DNA of 64,000 nt from Paracoccaceae bacterium (GCA_018222585.1 JAAFAB010000001.1:718198-782197); one strand, 5' to 3'; positions 35,383-44,286 are shown, counted from the stretch's first letter. Program-made: numbers and translations. The notes: a model not told the origin generated them from the letters alone.

Positions 35383-35519
35383 GGCCCCTCTCCTAGCCTG
35401 AGTTGACCGCATGGGAAAGCGCGATTGCATTTCCCGAGGGCGGGAAGCGTCTTCCCGAGCACCCCGCAACCCGGCGGGTCCCGGCCCGCAGTCCAGATCG
35501 GCACGCCACCGCCAAGGTG

Positions 35520-35572
35520 GCGATGCCGGCTCCGCCCGCCGACATCGGATGTCGCGCCGGTCCCGGCATCGC
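35520..35572. repeat. Nested perfect inverted repeats between pgsA and the S49 peptidase gene
   Basis: Outer arms GCGATGCCGG (35520-35529) and CCGGCATCGC (35563-35572) are perfect 10-bp complements. Centred inside is a second perfect dyad, CGACATC-G-GATGTCG (35540-35554). The element sits in the 266-bp gap between two divergent genes, about 140 bp from pgsA and 80 bp from the peptidase start. It could be a cruciform-forming operator or part of a small structured RNA. Confidence 0.6.
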
Positions 35573-35648
35573 GCCCGCACCTCCGGCAAGGGCGATTTTG
35601 CATCCGCCTCGCCTTGCCTGCGACACGGGCGCGCCTTACATCCCGAAC

Positions 35649-36449
35649 ATGGCTATTAGGACACCCTTCAGGAAACGCGGCCCCACCGTCGCGGTCATCA
35701 GGCTGAGCGGCATGATCGCTTCCGGCCCCCGCGGCCCGTTGAGCGAGGAGGCCCTGGCGCAGACCATCGACCGTGCCTTCCGGCGCGGCAAGCCCGCCGC
35801 CGTGGCGCTGTCGATCAACTCTCCCGGCGGCTCGCCGGTGCAGAGCGCGCTGATCGCCGCCCAGATCCGCCGACTGGCGGAGGAAAAGAAGATCCCCGTG
35901 CTGGCCTTCATCGAGGATGTCGCGGCCTCGGGTGGCTACTGGCTGGCCTGTGCCGCGGACGAGATCCTGGCCGACGAAAGCTCGGTCCTGGGCTCCATCG
36001 GCGTCATCTCGTCGAGCTTCGGCGCCCATGTCTTCCTGGCCCGCCAGGGAATCGAGCGGCGCGTCTACACCGCCGGCGAAAGCAAGAGTATGCTCGACCC
36101 CTTCCAGCCCGAGAAGGAAGAGGACGTGGCGCGGCTGAAAGAGTTGCTGGAGGAGATCCACGGCAATTTCATCGCCCAGGTCAAGGCGCGGCGCGGCGAG
36201 AAGCTGAAATCGGACCCCGAGCTGTTCTCGGGCAAGGTCTGGCTGGGACGCAGCGCGGTCGAGGTCGGCCTGGCCGACGGCATCGGCCACCTGGTGCCGG
36301 TCCTCAAGGAGCGTTACGGCAAGGACGTGAAGCTGCGCCGCTACGGCGGGCGCAAGCGCGGCCTGCTGCAGCGCATCGGCATGTCCGTGCTGGGCGAGCC
36401 GCTGGCGATGATCGAGGAGCGGGCCGCCTATGCCCGTTTCGGGCTGTGA
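35649..36449 (+). CDS. S49-family serine peptidase (SppA/SohB-like, short form)
   Basis: A 266-residue ClpP-fold peptidase. Catalytic Ser94 in EDVAASGGYWLA and Lys146 in TAGESKSML are 52 residues apart, the spacing of B. subtilis SppA (Ser147/Lys199). SINSPGG and GSIGVISSSFG are also present. Short family members degrade signal peptides or membrane-protein fragments. There is no clear TM anchor at the N-terminus, so it is likely peripheral or cytoplasmic. The ATG at 35649 is the only start giving the family length. Confidence 0.92.
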   Translation: MAIRTPFRKRGPTVAVIRLSGMIASGPRGPLSEEALAQTIDRAFRRGKPAAVALSINSPGGSPVQSALIAAQIRRLAEEKKIPVLAFIEDVAASGGYWLACAADEILADESSVLGSIGVISSSFGAHVFLARQGIERRVYTAGESKSMLDPFQPEKEEDVARLKELLEEIHGNFIAQVKARRGEKLKSDPELFSGKVWLGRSAVEVGLADGIGHLVPVLKERYGKDVKLRRYGGRKRGLLQRIGMSVLGEPLAMIEERAAYARFGL

Positions 36450-36477
36450 GCCTGCCGGGCGGGCGCCTTTCCAGGCC

Positions 36478-36666
36478 ATGATCCTGAAGATCGTCATCCT
36501 TTTCCTGGCCGCCATGGCCCTGCTGGCCATGGTCGGCAAGCTGCGGCTGCCCGGGCGCCCCCCGACCGCGCGCCTGCGCGGCAAATGTCCGAAATGCGGA
36601 CGCCACCGGATCGGCACGGGGCCCTGCCCCTGCACCTCCGCCCCCTCTCGCAAGAACAGGAGTTAA
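36478..36666 (+). CDS. Mini zinc-ribbon membrane protein (62 residues)
   Basis: One N-terminal TM helix (about 4-20) is followed by four cysteines in a CPKC-x9-CPC arrangement (Cys37, Cys40, Cys50, Cys52), which looks like a zinc ribbon or rubredoxin-like knuckle facing the cytoplasm. It starts 28 bp after the peptidase and ends 7 bp before the exchanger, so it belongs to that transcript. I do not recognise a named family. Confidence 0.8.
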   Translation: MILKIVILFLAAMALLAMVGKLRLPGRPPTARLRGKCPKCGRHRIGTGPCPCTSAPSRKNRS

Positions 36667-36673
36667 ATCGCAG

Positions 36674-37627
36674 ATGCTCGTCTGGCTCATGGTCGTGCTT
36701 GGCCTCGTCATCCTGCTGCTGGCCGGTGACATGCTGGTGCGCGGCGCCGTCAACCTGGCGCTGCGCGTCGGCATCCCGGCCCTGCTGGTCAGCCTGACCA
36801 TCGTCGCCTTCGGCACCTCGGCGCCGGAGCTGCTGATCTCGCTCAAGGCGGCGGCGCAGGACAAGCCGGGCCTGGCACTTGGCAACGTGGTCGGATCGAA
36901 CACCGCGAACATCCTGCTGGTGCTTGGCATCCCGGCGATCCTGGCCCGGATGCACACCAGCCACTGCGACACCCGCAAGAGTTTCGTCACCATGATCGGG
37001 GCGACGCTGCTGTTCATCCTGCTGGCCCTGCGCGGCCAGTTCGACCTGCTCGCCGGGGTGGTGCTTCTGTCGGTGCTGGCGCTGATCCTGCTGGACCAGG
37101 GCCGCGAGGCCCTGTCGCACCGCCGCGATGGCAAGGCCGCCGAGGCGGAGGAAGAAGAGGTCGAGGGCGCCGACCCGCAGATGCCCTGGTGGAAGGTGGC
37201 GCTCTACCTCGTGCTGGGCCTGATCGGCCTGCCCTTCGGCGCCTCGCTGCTGGTTGACGCTGCCTCGGAGATCGCCCGGGACTACGGCGTCAGCGAGACC
37301 GTCATTGGCCTGACGCTGGTCGCCCTCGGCACCTCGCTGCCCGAGCTGGCGACGACCGTCATGGCGGCGCTGCGCCGGCAGGCCGACGTGGCGCTTGGCA
37401 ACGTGATCGGGTCGAACCTGTTCAACCTGCTGGCGATCATCGGCATCACCTCGCTGTTCAAGACCATCCCCGTCGACCTGCCCGAACTGACCTTCGACCT
37501 GGCGGTCATGCTGGGCGCCTCCTTGTTGCTGATTCCCTTCGTCTTTCTGCGCCGCGACATCAACCGGCTCTGGGGTATCGCGCTTTCCGCGCTATACATC
37601 CTCTATGTCGTGATCGTGCTCAGCTGA
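36674..37627 (+). CDS. Calcium/sodium antiporter (CaCA family, YrbG-like)
   Basis: A 317-residue, ten-TM exchanger with two inverted alpha repeats. Repeat 1 is GTSAPELLISLKAA ... GNVVGSNTANILLVLG; repeat 2 is GTSLPELATTVMAAL ... GNVIGSNLFNLLAIIG. These GTSxPE and GNxxGSN motifs bind the cation. A central cytosolic loop is Glu-rich (AEAEEEEVEGADP). It probably exports calcium in exchange for sodium or protons. Confidence 0.95.
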   Translation: MLVWLMVVLGLVILLLAGDMLVRGAVNLALRVGIPALLVSLTIVAFGTSAPELLISLKAAAQDKPGLALGNVVGSNTANILLVLGIPAILARMHTSHCDTRKSFVTMIGATLLFILLALRGQFDLLAGVVLLSVLALILLDQGREALSHRRDGKAAEAEEEEVEGADPQMPWWKVALYLVLGLIGLPFGASLLVDAASEIARDYGVSETVIGLTLVALGTSLPELATTVMAALRRQADVALGNVIGSNLFNLLAIIGITSLFKTIPVDLPELTFDLAVMLGASLLLIPFVFLRRDINRLWGIALSALYILYVVIVLS

Positions 37628-37640
37628 GAGGAAGAGAAGT

Positions 37641-38435
37641 ATGACCGAAGCCGCCGCCAGGAGGGCGCTTGTCACCGGAGCCGCCAAACGCCTGGGCCGG
37701 GCCATGGCCCTGACCCTGGCAGAGGACGGCCACGACGTCGCGGTACACTACAACGGCTCCGCCGAGGCGGCCGAGGAAGTCGCCGGGCAGATCCGCGCCC
37801 TGGGCCGCAAGGCGGTGACCCTTCAGGCCGATCTGACCGACGAGGCCGAGGTGGCGCCGCTGATCGACCAGGCGGCCGAGGCCCTCGGCGGTCCGCTCAG
37901 CTGCCTGGTCAACAATGCCTCCGTCTTCGACTACGACAACATCCGCACCGCCGACCGCGCCAGCTGGGACCGCCACATGGAGGCCAACCTGCGCGCGCCC
38001 GTCCTGCTGACCCAGCTTTTCGCCGAACAGGCCCCTGCCCCGCTGAGCGATGCCATGGGCGAACCCCAGGCCCAGGCGCTGGTGATCCAGATGCTCGACC
38101 AGCGGGTGCACAAGCTGACGCCGGAATTCCTCTCCTACACGATCTCGAAGATGGGTCTCTGGGCCTTCACCCAGACTTCTGCCCGCGCCCTGGCTCCCGC
38201 GGTGCGTGTGAATGCGATCGGCCCCGGCCCGACCCTGCAGGGCGCCCGCCAGAGCCGCGAACACTTCGACCTGCAACGCCACAACACGGTGCTGGAACGC
38301 GGCTCGAACCCCGAGGATATCTGCGGCGCGCTGCGCTACTTCCTCGGCGCGCACGGGGTCACGGGGCAGCTTCTGTGCACCGACGGCGGACAGCACCTGG
38401 CCTGGCAGACACCGGACGTCCAGGGGGTCGAATAG
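37641..38435 (+). CDS. Short-chain dehydrogenase/reductase, FolM/pteridine-reductase-like
   Basis: A 264-residue classical SDR. TGAAKRLGRAMA (residues 11-22) is the nucleotide loop; the TGxxxRxG form, rather than TGxxxGxG, is typical of pteridine reductases and FolM. NNASVF and YTISKMGLWAFTQ (Tyr, Lys) are the catalytic elements. GPGPTLQGARQSREHFDLQR follows, as in FolM. It may reduce dihydrobiopterin or dihydrofolate. GGAAG is upstream of the ATG. Confidence 0.88.
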   Translation: MTEAAARRALVTGAAKRLGRAMALTLAEDGHDVAVHYNGSAEAAEEVAGQIRALGRKAVTLQADLTDEAEVAPLIDQAAEALGGPLSCLVNNASVFDYDNIRTADRASWDRHMEANLRAPVLLTQLFAEQAPAPLSDAMGEPQAQALVIQMLDQRVHKLTPEFLSYTISKMGLWAFTQTSARALAPAVRVNAIGPGPTLQGARQSREHFDLQRHNTVLERGSNPEDICGALRYFLGAHGVTGQLLCTDGGQHLAWQTPDVQGVE

Positions 38436-38723
38436 CGCTTTCCGGCGGAAGTTTTGCACCTGTCATGAGCCGGTTACAAAGTCGTTACCAAAAGATTAAT
38501 GTTTTCAGACGGTTGTTCTTGTGAATTAATTTTATCATTTGAAAACAGCACCTTGAAAAACCGCCTAAAAATTCACCAGGTCAAGGAAGGGCCCACGAAA
38601 CAAGGGTTTTTTCCATGTGTCAAAATCCTATCCCCGGAGTTATCCACAGAAAGCGGGGACAGCTTTTCTCTTGTAGGCCGGGCCGGAAATTTGCAGCCAG
38701 AGTGAGAATCGAAACGGAATCGC
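38436..38723. other. AT-rich intergenic island with one DnaA box
   Basis: This 288-bp gap between the SDR gene and uvrC is far more AT-rich than the rest of the window (densest at 38490-38570). It holds AATTAATT at 38524-38531, an inverted repeat GTTTTCA / TGAAAAC (38501-38507 and 38540-38546), and a perfect DnaA box TTATCCACA (38640-38648) flanked by CCCCG and CGGGG. A 68-codon open frame (38499-38705) has no protein-like features. It may be a promoter region, a DnaA-regulated promoter or a remnant. Confidence 0.5.
38640..38648 (+). promoter_or_regulatory. DnaA box TTATCCACA
   Basis: A perfect consensus 9-mer, 76 bp upstream of the uvrC start. No second strict box was found nearby, so DnaA-linked control of uvrC is more likely than a replication origin. 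DnaA binding is inferred from sequence only. Confidence 0.5.
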
Positions 38724-40616
38724 ATGACCCAGGGGAATGACATGGAGGAGAGCGGACAGAAGGGCGAAAAGGCCCTGACGGGCCACGCGCTGATCCAGTC
38801 CTACCTGCCGCTTCTGGACAGCTCTCCGGGCGTCTACCGGATGCTGGATGACGAGAGCCGCGTGCTCTATGTCGGCAAGGCGCGCAACCTGAAGGCGCGC
38901 GTTTCAAACTATGCCCGCCCGGCCGGTCACAGCGGCCGCATCGCCCGGATGATCCGCGAGACCGCGCGGATGATGTTCCTGACCACGCGCACGGAAACCG
39001 AGGCGCTGCTGCTGGAACAGAACCTGATCAAGCAGCTGAAACCGCGCTACAACGTGCTGCTGCGCGACGACAAGAGCTTCCCCGATATCCTGGTCGCCAA
39101 GGACCATGCCTTCCCGCAGATCCGCAAGCATCGCGGCGCGCGCAAGTCGAAGGGCGCCTACTACGGCCCCTTCGCCAGCGCCGGTGCGGTGAACCGCACG
39201 CTGAACCAGCTTCAGAAGGTCTTCCTGCTGCGCAACTGCACCGACAGCATGTTCGAAGGCCGCTCGCGGCCCTGCCTTCTGTACCAGATCAAGCGCTGCA
39301 GCGCGCCCTGCGTCGGCTATATCTCGGAAGAGGATTACGCCGGCACGGTGGCCGATGCCGAACGCTTCCTGCAGGGCCGCTCCACCGATGTGCAGGAAAA
39401 ACTGGCCGCCGAGATGCAGCGGGCCAGCGACGAGATGGAATTCGAGCGCGCCGCCGCCCTGCGCGACCGGATCAAGGCGCTGACCCAGGTGCAGAGCACC
39501 CAGGGCATCAACCCGCGTTCCACCGCCGAGGCGGATATCGTGGCGCTGCACATGGAGGGCGGCCAGGCCTGCGTCCAGGTCTTCTTCATCCGCGCCAACC
39601 AGAACTGGGGCAACCAGGATTTCTACCCCCGTGCCGGGGTCGATGTCTCGGAAGCGGAGGTGCTGGAAGCCTTCCTGGGCCAGTTCTACGACGGCAAGGA
39701 GCCGCCCCGGCAGATCCTGCTGTCGCACGGTATCGAAAACGCGGACCTCATGCACGAGGCGCTCTCCGAGAAGGCCGGCCGCAAGGTCGAGCTGCTGGTC
39801 CCCCAGCGCGGCGAGAAGGCCGAGCTGATCGCCTCTGCCGCGCGCAACGCCAAGGAAAGCCTCGGGCGCCGCATGGCCGAAAGCGCTACCCAGGCGAAGC
39901 TGCTGAAGGGCCTGGCCGAGGCTTTCGGGCTGGAGAAGGTGCCCGAGCGCGTCGAGGTCTACGACAACTCGCATATCCAGGGCACCAATGCGGTCGGCGG
40001 CATGATCGTCGCCGGGCCCGAGGGTTTCCTGAAATCGCAATACCGCAAGTTCAACATCAAGGGCGACGACCTGGTACCGGGCGACGACTTCGGCATGATG
40101 AAGGAGGTGCTGACCCGCCGCCTGAAGCGCCTGCTGAAAGAGGACCCCGACCGCCAGAACGGCATGTGGCCCGACCTGCTGCTGATCGACGGCGGCGCCG
40201 GCCAGGTCAGCGCGGTGCAGCAGATCCTCGACGAGATGGGGGTGCCCGACCTGCCCATGGTCGGCGTCGCCAAGGGCGTCGACCGCGATCACGGCAAGGA
40301 GGAATTCCACCGCCCCGGCCAGCGCCCCTTCGCCCTCAGGATGAACGACCCCGTGCTCTACTTCGTGCAGCGGATGCGCGACGAGGCGCACCGTTTCGCC
40401 ATCGGCACCCACCGGGCCAAACGCGCCAAGTCCAACATGGCCAATCCGCTGGACGAGGTGCCCGGCGTCGGCGCCACCCGCAAGCGTGCCCTGCTGGCGC
40501 ATTTCGGCTCGGCCAAGGCGGTCAGCCGTGCGGGCCTGCAGGACCTGAAGGCGGTCGACGGCATCTCGGACAGCCTTGCGGAAACCATCTACGACCACTT
40601 CCACGCCAGTTCCTGA
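38724..40616 (+). CDS. uvrC: Excinuclease ABC subunit C
   Basis: A 630-residue UvrC, the nuclease that makes both incisions in nucleotide excision repair. GIY-YIG domain ([29 protein letters not shown], about residues 35-65), a Cys-rich zinc-like segment ([17 protein letters not shown]), a UVR/UvrB-binding motif ([17 protein letters not shown]), an RNase-H-like 3' nuclease domain ([23 protein letters not shown]) and a C-terminal HhH pair ([18 protein letters not shown]). A second in-frame ATG lies at 38742. Confidence 0.97.
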   Translation: MTQGNDMEESGQKGEKALTGHALIQSYLPLLDSSPGVYRMLDDESRVLYVGKARNLKARVSNYARPAGHSGRIARMIRETARMMFLTTRTETEALLLEQNLIKQLKPRYNVLLRDDKSFPDILVAKDHAFPQIRKHRGARKSKGAYYGPFASAGAVNRTLNQLQKVFLLRNCTDSMFEGRSRPCLLYQIKRCSAPCVGYISEEDYAGTVADAERFLQGRSTDVQEKLAAEMQRASDEMEFERAAALRDRIKALTQVQSTQGINPRSTAEADIVALHMEGGQACVQVFFIRANQNWGNQDFYPRAGVDVSEAEVLEAFLGQFYDGKEPPRQILLSHGIENADLMHEALSEKAGRKVELLVPQRGEKAELIASAARNAKESLGRRMAESATQAKLLKGLAEAFGLEKVPERVEVYDNSHIQGTNAVGGMIVAGPEGFLKSQYRKFNIKGDDLVPGDDFGMMKEVLTRRLKRLLKEDPDRQNGMWPDLLLIDGGAGQVSAVQQILDEMGVPDLPMVGVAKGVDRDHGKEEFHRPGQRPFALRMNDPVLYFVQRMRDEAHRFAIGTHRAKRAKSNMANPLDEVPGVGATRKRALLAHFGSAKAVSRAGLQDLKAVDGISDSLAETIYDHFHASS

Positions 40617-40657
40617 CGTCGCCTCCGGCGGGAGTATTTCCAGCCCGATGATGAACA

Positions 40658-40690
40658 GGGCCGCCCCCGCCGGGGAGGCGGCCCACTTTT
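40658..40690 (+). terminator. Terminator after uvrC
   Basis: Eight-bp GC stem GGGCCGCC (40658-40665) / GGCGGCCC (40677-40684), with extra inner pairing, followed by ACTTTTG. It is 42 bp past the uvrC stop. Confidence 0.65.
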
Positions 40691-40719
40691 GCCAAGGGGA
40701 GTTGGCCGCTTTCCACCAA

Positions 40720-40748
40720 AAGCAAAGGGCGCCCCGGAAGGACGCCCC
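40720..40748 (-). terminator. Terminator after ABC exporter operon
   Basis: On the minus strand GGGCGTCC, a TTCC loop and GGGGCGCCC form an 8-bp stem with one G-U pair, followed by TTTGCTTTT. It resembles the terminator after ETF-QO (same GGGCGTCC arm). Confidence 0.6.
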
Positions 40749-40814
40749 ATGCTCATCACCAGGCCAGAAATACTTCGGGGGGAGCCGCAGGCGGGGGGCA
40801 GAGCCCCCCTCCCC

Positions 40815-41576
40815 TCAGTCCCGCAGGCGCCAGCCGGTGCGGAAGATCTGCCAGACGATGGTCAGGCAGATGGCGAAGAAGGCGGCGATGGCCAGCAGGC
40901 TCCAGCCGACGGCGACATCGGCCACCCCGAAGAAGGCCCAGCGGAAGCCCGAGATCAGGTAGAACACCGGGTTGAAGTGGGTCACCGTCTGCCAGACCGG
41001 CGGCAGCATCGAGGTCGAGTAGAACGAGCCGCCGAGGAAGACCAGCGGCGTGACGATCAGCAGCGGCACCAGCTGCAGCTGTTCGAAATTCTTCGCCCAG
41101 ATGCCGATGATGAAGCCCATCAGCGAGAACGCCAGGCAGGTCAGCACCAGGAAGGCCACCATCGCCAGCGGGTGCAGGATCGACAGGTCGACGAAGACCG
41201 CCGCCGTGCCGAGGATCACCACCCCGATGAACAGCGCCTTGGTCGCTGCCGCGCCGACGAAGCCCAGCACGATCTCCAGGAAGTTGACCGGCGCCGAGAG
41301 CAGCTCGAACACCGTGCCGACGAACTTGGGGAAGTACATCCCGAAGCTTGCGTTGGAGATCGACTGCATGATCACCGAGAGCATGATCAGCCCCGGCACG
41401 ATGAAGGCCCCGTAAGAGACCCCTTCGACCGTCTCGATGCGCGACCCGATGGCGGCGCCGAAAACGACGAAGTAAAGAGAGGTCGAGATCACCGGCGAGA
41501 TGAAGCTCTGGCCGATGGTGCGGAAGAACCGCGACATCTCGTTGACGTAGATGGCCTGGACGGCGCGCAGGTTCAT
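40815..41576 (-). CDS. ABC-2-type exporter permease
   Basis: A 253-residue permease with six hydrophobic segments and the ABC-2 signature near TM5-6 ([44 protein letters not shown]). Starts at 41576, overlapping the ATPase stop (ATGA). With the ATPase it forms a half-size or homodimeric exporter of the NodIJ/DrrAB type. Substrate unknown. Confidence 0.92.
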   Translation of the reverse strand: MNLRAVQAIYVNEMSRFFRTIGQSFISPVISTSLYFVVFGAAIGSRIETVEGVSYGAFIVPGLIMLSVIMQSISNASFGMYFPKFVGTVFELLSAPVNFLEIVLGFVGAAATKALFIGVVILGTAAVFVDLSILHPLAMVAFLVLTCLAFSLMGFIIGIWAKNFEQLQLVPLLIVTPLVFLGGSFYSTSMLPPVWQTVTHFNPVFYLISGFRWAFFGVADVAVGWSLLAIAAFFAICLTIVWQIFRTGWRLRD

Positions 41577-42508
41577 GCCGGGGCTCCTTTCTCTTCGACC
41601 AGTCCGACGAAGATCTCTTCCAGAGAGCTCTGCCGGGTGTGCAGGTCCTTCAGCACGATGCCCGCCTCGCTGAGCGCGGACATCAGCCCGGCGATGCCGG
41701 TGCGGTCGGCCTGGGTATCGTAGCTGTAGGTCAACGACAGACCATCCTCGCCAAGGCAGAGGTCGTAGCCCGACAGCGGTTCGGGGATCGCGGTGAGCGG
41801 CTCGCGCAGCTCGATCGTCAGATCCTTGCGCCCGAGGCGCTGCATCAGGTCGGCGGTGCGTTCGACCATCAGGATCTCGCCATCGCGGATGACCGCGACA
41901 CGGTCGGCCATGGCCTCGGCTTCCTCGATGTAGTGGGTCGTCAGGATGATGGTGACGCCGGCGGCCTTCAGGTCGGCCACCACGTCCCACATCTCCTTGC
42001 GCAGGGCCACGTCGACACCGGCGGTCGGTTCGTCGAGGAACAGCACCTTGGGTTCATGGGCCAGCGCCTTGCCGATCAGCACGCGCCGCTTCATGCCGCC
42101 GGAAAGCTCGCGCACCCGGCTGGCGCGCTTGTCCCAGAGCGCCAGCTTGCGCAGCACGTCCTCGACCTTCGCGTCGTCCCGCGGCTTGCCGAACAGCCCG
42201 CGCGAGAAGTGCAGGTTGGCGCCCACGTAGGAGAAGGGCTCGAGGTTGATTTCCTGCGGCACCAGTCCGATCATGCCGCGGGCCTGGCGGTACTGGGTCT
42301 TGATGTCGTAGCCACCGACGGTGGCGGTGCCCGAAGTGGGCTCGGTGATCCCGCACAGCGTCGAGATCAGGGTTGTCTTGCCGGCTCCGTTGGGGCCGAG
42401 AAGGGCAAGGATCTCTCCCTCCTCGATATCGAGGGTGACGCCTTTCAGCGCCTCGAAGCCGCCCTCGTAGACCTTCCGGAGGTCGCGGATCTTCAGGATC
42501 GCGGACAT
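41573..42508 (-). CDS. ABC exporter ATP-binding protein
   Basis: A 311-residue ATPase of the drug/polysaccharide export branch. Walker [16 protein letters not shown]-loop PQEINL, signature [15 protein letters not shown], Walker [13 protein letters not shown], and H-loop [12 protein letters not shown]. The C-terminal about 80 residues form the regulatory extension typical of these ATPases. Translationally coupled to the permease. Confidence 0.94.
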   Translation of the reverse strand: MSAILKIRDLRKVYEGGFEALKGVTLDIEEGEILALLGPNGAGKTTLISTLCGITEPTSGTATVGGYDIKTQYRQARGMIGLVPQEINLEPFSYVGANLHFSRGLFGKPRDDAKVEDVLRKLALWDKRASRVRELSGGMKRRVLIGKALAHEPKVLFLDEPTAGVDVALRKEMWDVVADLKAAGVTIILTTHYIEEAEAMADRVAVIRDGEILMVERTADLMQRLGRKDLTIELREPLTAIPEPLSGYDLCLGEDGLSLTYSYDTQADRTGIAGLMSALSEAGIVLKDLHTRQSSLEEIFVGLVEEKGAPA

Positions 42509-42737
42509 GTGGTTCTCCCTGGAGGTGAGGTTGTCTGGGCCCGGAATGGCCCGGATGGCGGCAGGGGTCCCCAGGGGGGGGATCCGGGGCGTCCCCGCCG
42601 CGCAGGTCAGACAGATAGGTGAGAGCGGCGGCGCTTTCACTGTGCCCACTCACACATCCGTGTACGCATTTCCGCATCAACGCACGAAAAGGCGAAAAAC
42701 TGGTGTCGCGCCACTGCCAGCGACGCGGAGGGGCGTC

Positions 42738-43256
42738 TCAGCTGCCGCGAAGGCGGCTCAGCCAGCCCTTCTTCTCGGCCTCCGAGGCCGCCTTGCCCCC
42801 TTCCGCATCCTCGGCGGGGCCTTCCAGCACCTCCTGGAAGCGGGTGAAGAACTGGTCGGCCATCTTCTTGGCGAAGCCGTCGATGACGCGCGAGCCGAGC
42901 TGTGCCAGCTTGCCGCCGACCTTGGCCTGCACCTCGTAGGACAGCCGGGTGCCGCCCTCGACCTCGCTCAGGGTCACCTTGGCCTCGCCCTTGGCGAAGC
43001 CGGCGGCGCCGCCCTTGCCTTCCCCGGTGAGGGTCAGCGCCTCGCCTTCGGTGATCTCGCTGATCGTGACCTGGCCCTTGAAGGTGGCTTTCACCGGGCC
43101 GACCTTCTGCACCACCGTCGCGTCGAACCCCTCTTCGGGGGTGCCCGACACGTCCTGCGCACCGGGGACGCATTCCTGCAGCACCTCGGGCGAAAGCAGC
43201 GCGGCGAATACCGTTGCCTTGTCCGCCGCGATCACGCGGCTGTCACTCATCTCCAT
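42738..43256 (-). CDS. CoxG/SRPBCC-family protein
   Basis: A 172-residue protein: a START-like lipid/hydrophobic-ligand fold of the carbon-monoxide-dehydrogenase subunit G (CoxG) family. Blocks CVPGAQDVSG, VKVGPVKATFKGQVTI-like and FAKGEAKVTLSEVEGGTRLSYEVQAKVGGKLAQLGSRVIDG are typical. The C-terminal Ala/Glu/Lys-rich linker ends in GWLSRLRGS, an amphipathic membrane-targeting tail. In CO oxidisers CoxG anchors the enzyme; no CO dehydrogenase genes are in the window. It is 229 bp upstream of the ABC ATPase on the same strand. Confidence 0.88.
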   Translation of the reverse strand: MEMSDSRVIAADKATVFAALLSPEVLQECVPGAQDVSGTPEEGFDATVVQKVGPVKATFKGQVTISEITEGEALTLTGEGKGGAAGFAKGEAKVTLSEVEGGTRLSYEVQAKVGGKLAQLGSRVIDGFAKKMADQFFTRFQEVLEGPAEDAEGGKAASEAEKKGWLSRLRGS

Positions 43257-43926
43257 GGCGGCCTCCCTGAACCCTGGGCCCGCGATCCCTGCCGGGTGCG
43301 GTGCCTGCTCCGCTGTCGCAACAAGCTAGAGCATCGCCCGGGAATTGGAAACCTGGGTTGGGGACCCGCCGGGCCGGGGTCCGGGGCGAGGTCTGGGGCG
43401 GACCTGGACGACGAGGGCCAACACGGGACGGGCCAACATGGGATGGGATCGGGGGCGGAGGGCAAGAGAGGCGACGGCGGCCACGGGGTCCGGACCGACG
43501 GAGGGACGCCGCCGGTCCGGTATCCCGGGCTGCGTTGTGGGTACGCGGATCTATGCCCGGGGTCCCGTGGAGCCGGGGCGGGGCTTTTGGTGTGTGTGTC
43601 AGCTGCGCCGACCCGGCTCCATGATCTGAGGCGGTCTGCACAGGGGCCGGCCCATCAGGGCCTGACCGCCTGGCAGTCGCCGAGCGGCGGACCCGATCCC
43701 GTCAAGGGGGACGAAGGGGCCGGGCCGTCGCTCGATAGCCCTTGTATAGACCGTAAATTGCCACCGCCTTAAGTCACGCATTGGTGTCAGCGCCCGCGCC
43801 GAAGGGTAGTCCTCCTATCCGAATGGATAGGCCCCACCCGCGCCGACCGGCGGCAGGTCCTGCGGCAGAAGGTGGCAGCCCAGGGCAGGGGCTTTCCTGG
43901 ACGGTCGCACCAAGGTAGAAGACGGC
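43257..43926. other. 670-bp non-coding, G-rich region
   Basis: The largest gap in the window. Open frames on both strands read as low-complexity Gly/Arg/Pro and have no start-site or family support. It contains a 15-bp tandem duplication (GGCCAACAYGGGAYG, 43416-43430 and 43431-43445), short GC palindromes (GGTCCGGACC) and, near the right end, an 18-bp dyad. It may hold the promoter and leader of the copper operon; nothing else is recognised. Confidence 0.6.
43814..43831. promoter_or_regulatory. 18-bp dyad upstream of copper operon
   Basis: CCTATCC-GAAT-GGATAGG, perfect 7-bp arms, 96 bp upstream of the first gene of the DUF2946/YcnI/SCO operon. Its form (two pyrimidine-rich arms, 4-bp centre) is like metal-responsive operators in general but does not match one I know. 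Confidence 0.5.
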
Positions 43927-44286
43927 ATGAGCATCGCGCCGCGCCGCCTCCTTTCGGTCCTGCTGCTGACCCTGGTCCTGGCCTGGGGCGGATTGCTGTC
44001 GGCAGCCCACATGGCCCCCTCGGCGGACGAGATGGCCCGGGCGCAGAGCGTGCTGGCGCTGGAACCGGCGCCGGGATCTCTCTGTCTGTCGGGCGACGAG
44101 CGTCATGTCACCCATCACTGTCCCTTCTGTCACGCCCTGCCCCGCGCCCCCGGGATTGCCATCGACCCGGCGGTCTCGCGCCTGGTCTTCGCGCAGTCTG
44201 TGGCCCCGCCCGGACCGCAGCAGCTGGTCCCGCAGCCGGCGCGGCGGGCCCATGCGCCAAGGGCGCCCCCTTTGTTCCTCGTCTGA
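43927..44286 (+). CDS. DUF2946-like small secreted Cys/His protein
   Basis: A 119-residue protein with an N-terminal hydrophobic segment (about 9-27) that is either a signal or an anchor. A compact metal-binding-like cluster, HVTHHCPFCHA, holds Cys65 and Cys68. The HCPFC motif resembles DUF2946, a family commonly found with copper genes. It opens the operon with YcnI-PCuAC and SCO, so a role in copper handling is inferred. Confidence 0.75.
   Translation: MSIAPRRLLSVLLLTLVLAWGGLLSAAHMAPSADEMARAQSVLALEPAPGSLCLSGDERHVTHHCPFCHALPRAPGIAIDPAVSRLVFAQSVAPPGPQQLVPQPARRAHAPRAPPLFLV

Larger units (their letters stand above)
40617..40794. repeat. Inverted pair of intergenic repeat elements with terminators
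   Basis: Copy A (about 40621-40656) reads GGCGGGAGTATTT, a short variable stretch, then GATGATGA. Copy B (about 40751-40794, minus strand) reads CCCCCGAAGTATTT, then GGTGATGA. They face each other in the gap between convergent uvrC and the ABC permease gene. Similar (A)AGTATTT-N7-GATGAnGA sequences recur after genes in Rhodobacterales as I recall. Between them are a plus-strand hairpin GGGCCGCC / GGCGGCCC (40658-40684) followed by ACTTTTG, and a minus-strand hairpin (40727-40747) followed by TTTGCTTTT. Confidence 0.6.

Noticed and set aside
38480-38700. Chromosomal replication origin
   Set aside because: Only one strict DnaA box is present, and no dnaA, dnaN, hemE, gidA or parAB gene is nearby. 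Kept only as a lower-level finding.
38499-38705. A 68-codon frame in the AT-rich gap
   Set aside because: No ribosome-binding site, no homologous pattern, and it spans the DnaA box and inverted repeats. Treated as non-coding.
43243-43641. Frames of 90-130 codons in the 670-bp gap, both strands
   Set aside because: Their products are Pro/Arg/Gly-rich with no start-site support. I see no gene here.
43700-43926. Cobalamin or metal riboswitch before the copper operon
   Set aside because: I looked for conserved riboswitch cores and found only a simple dyad, so no riboswitch is claimed.
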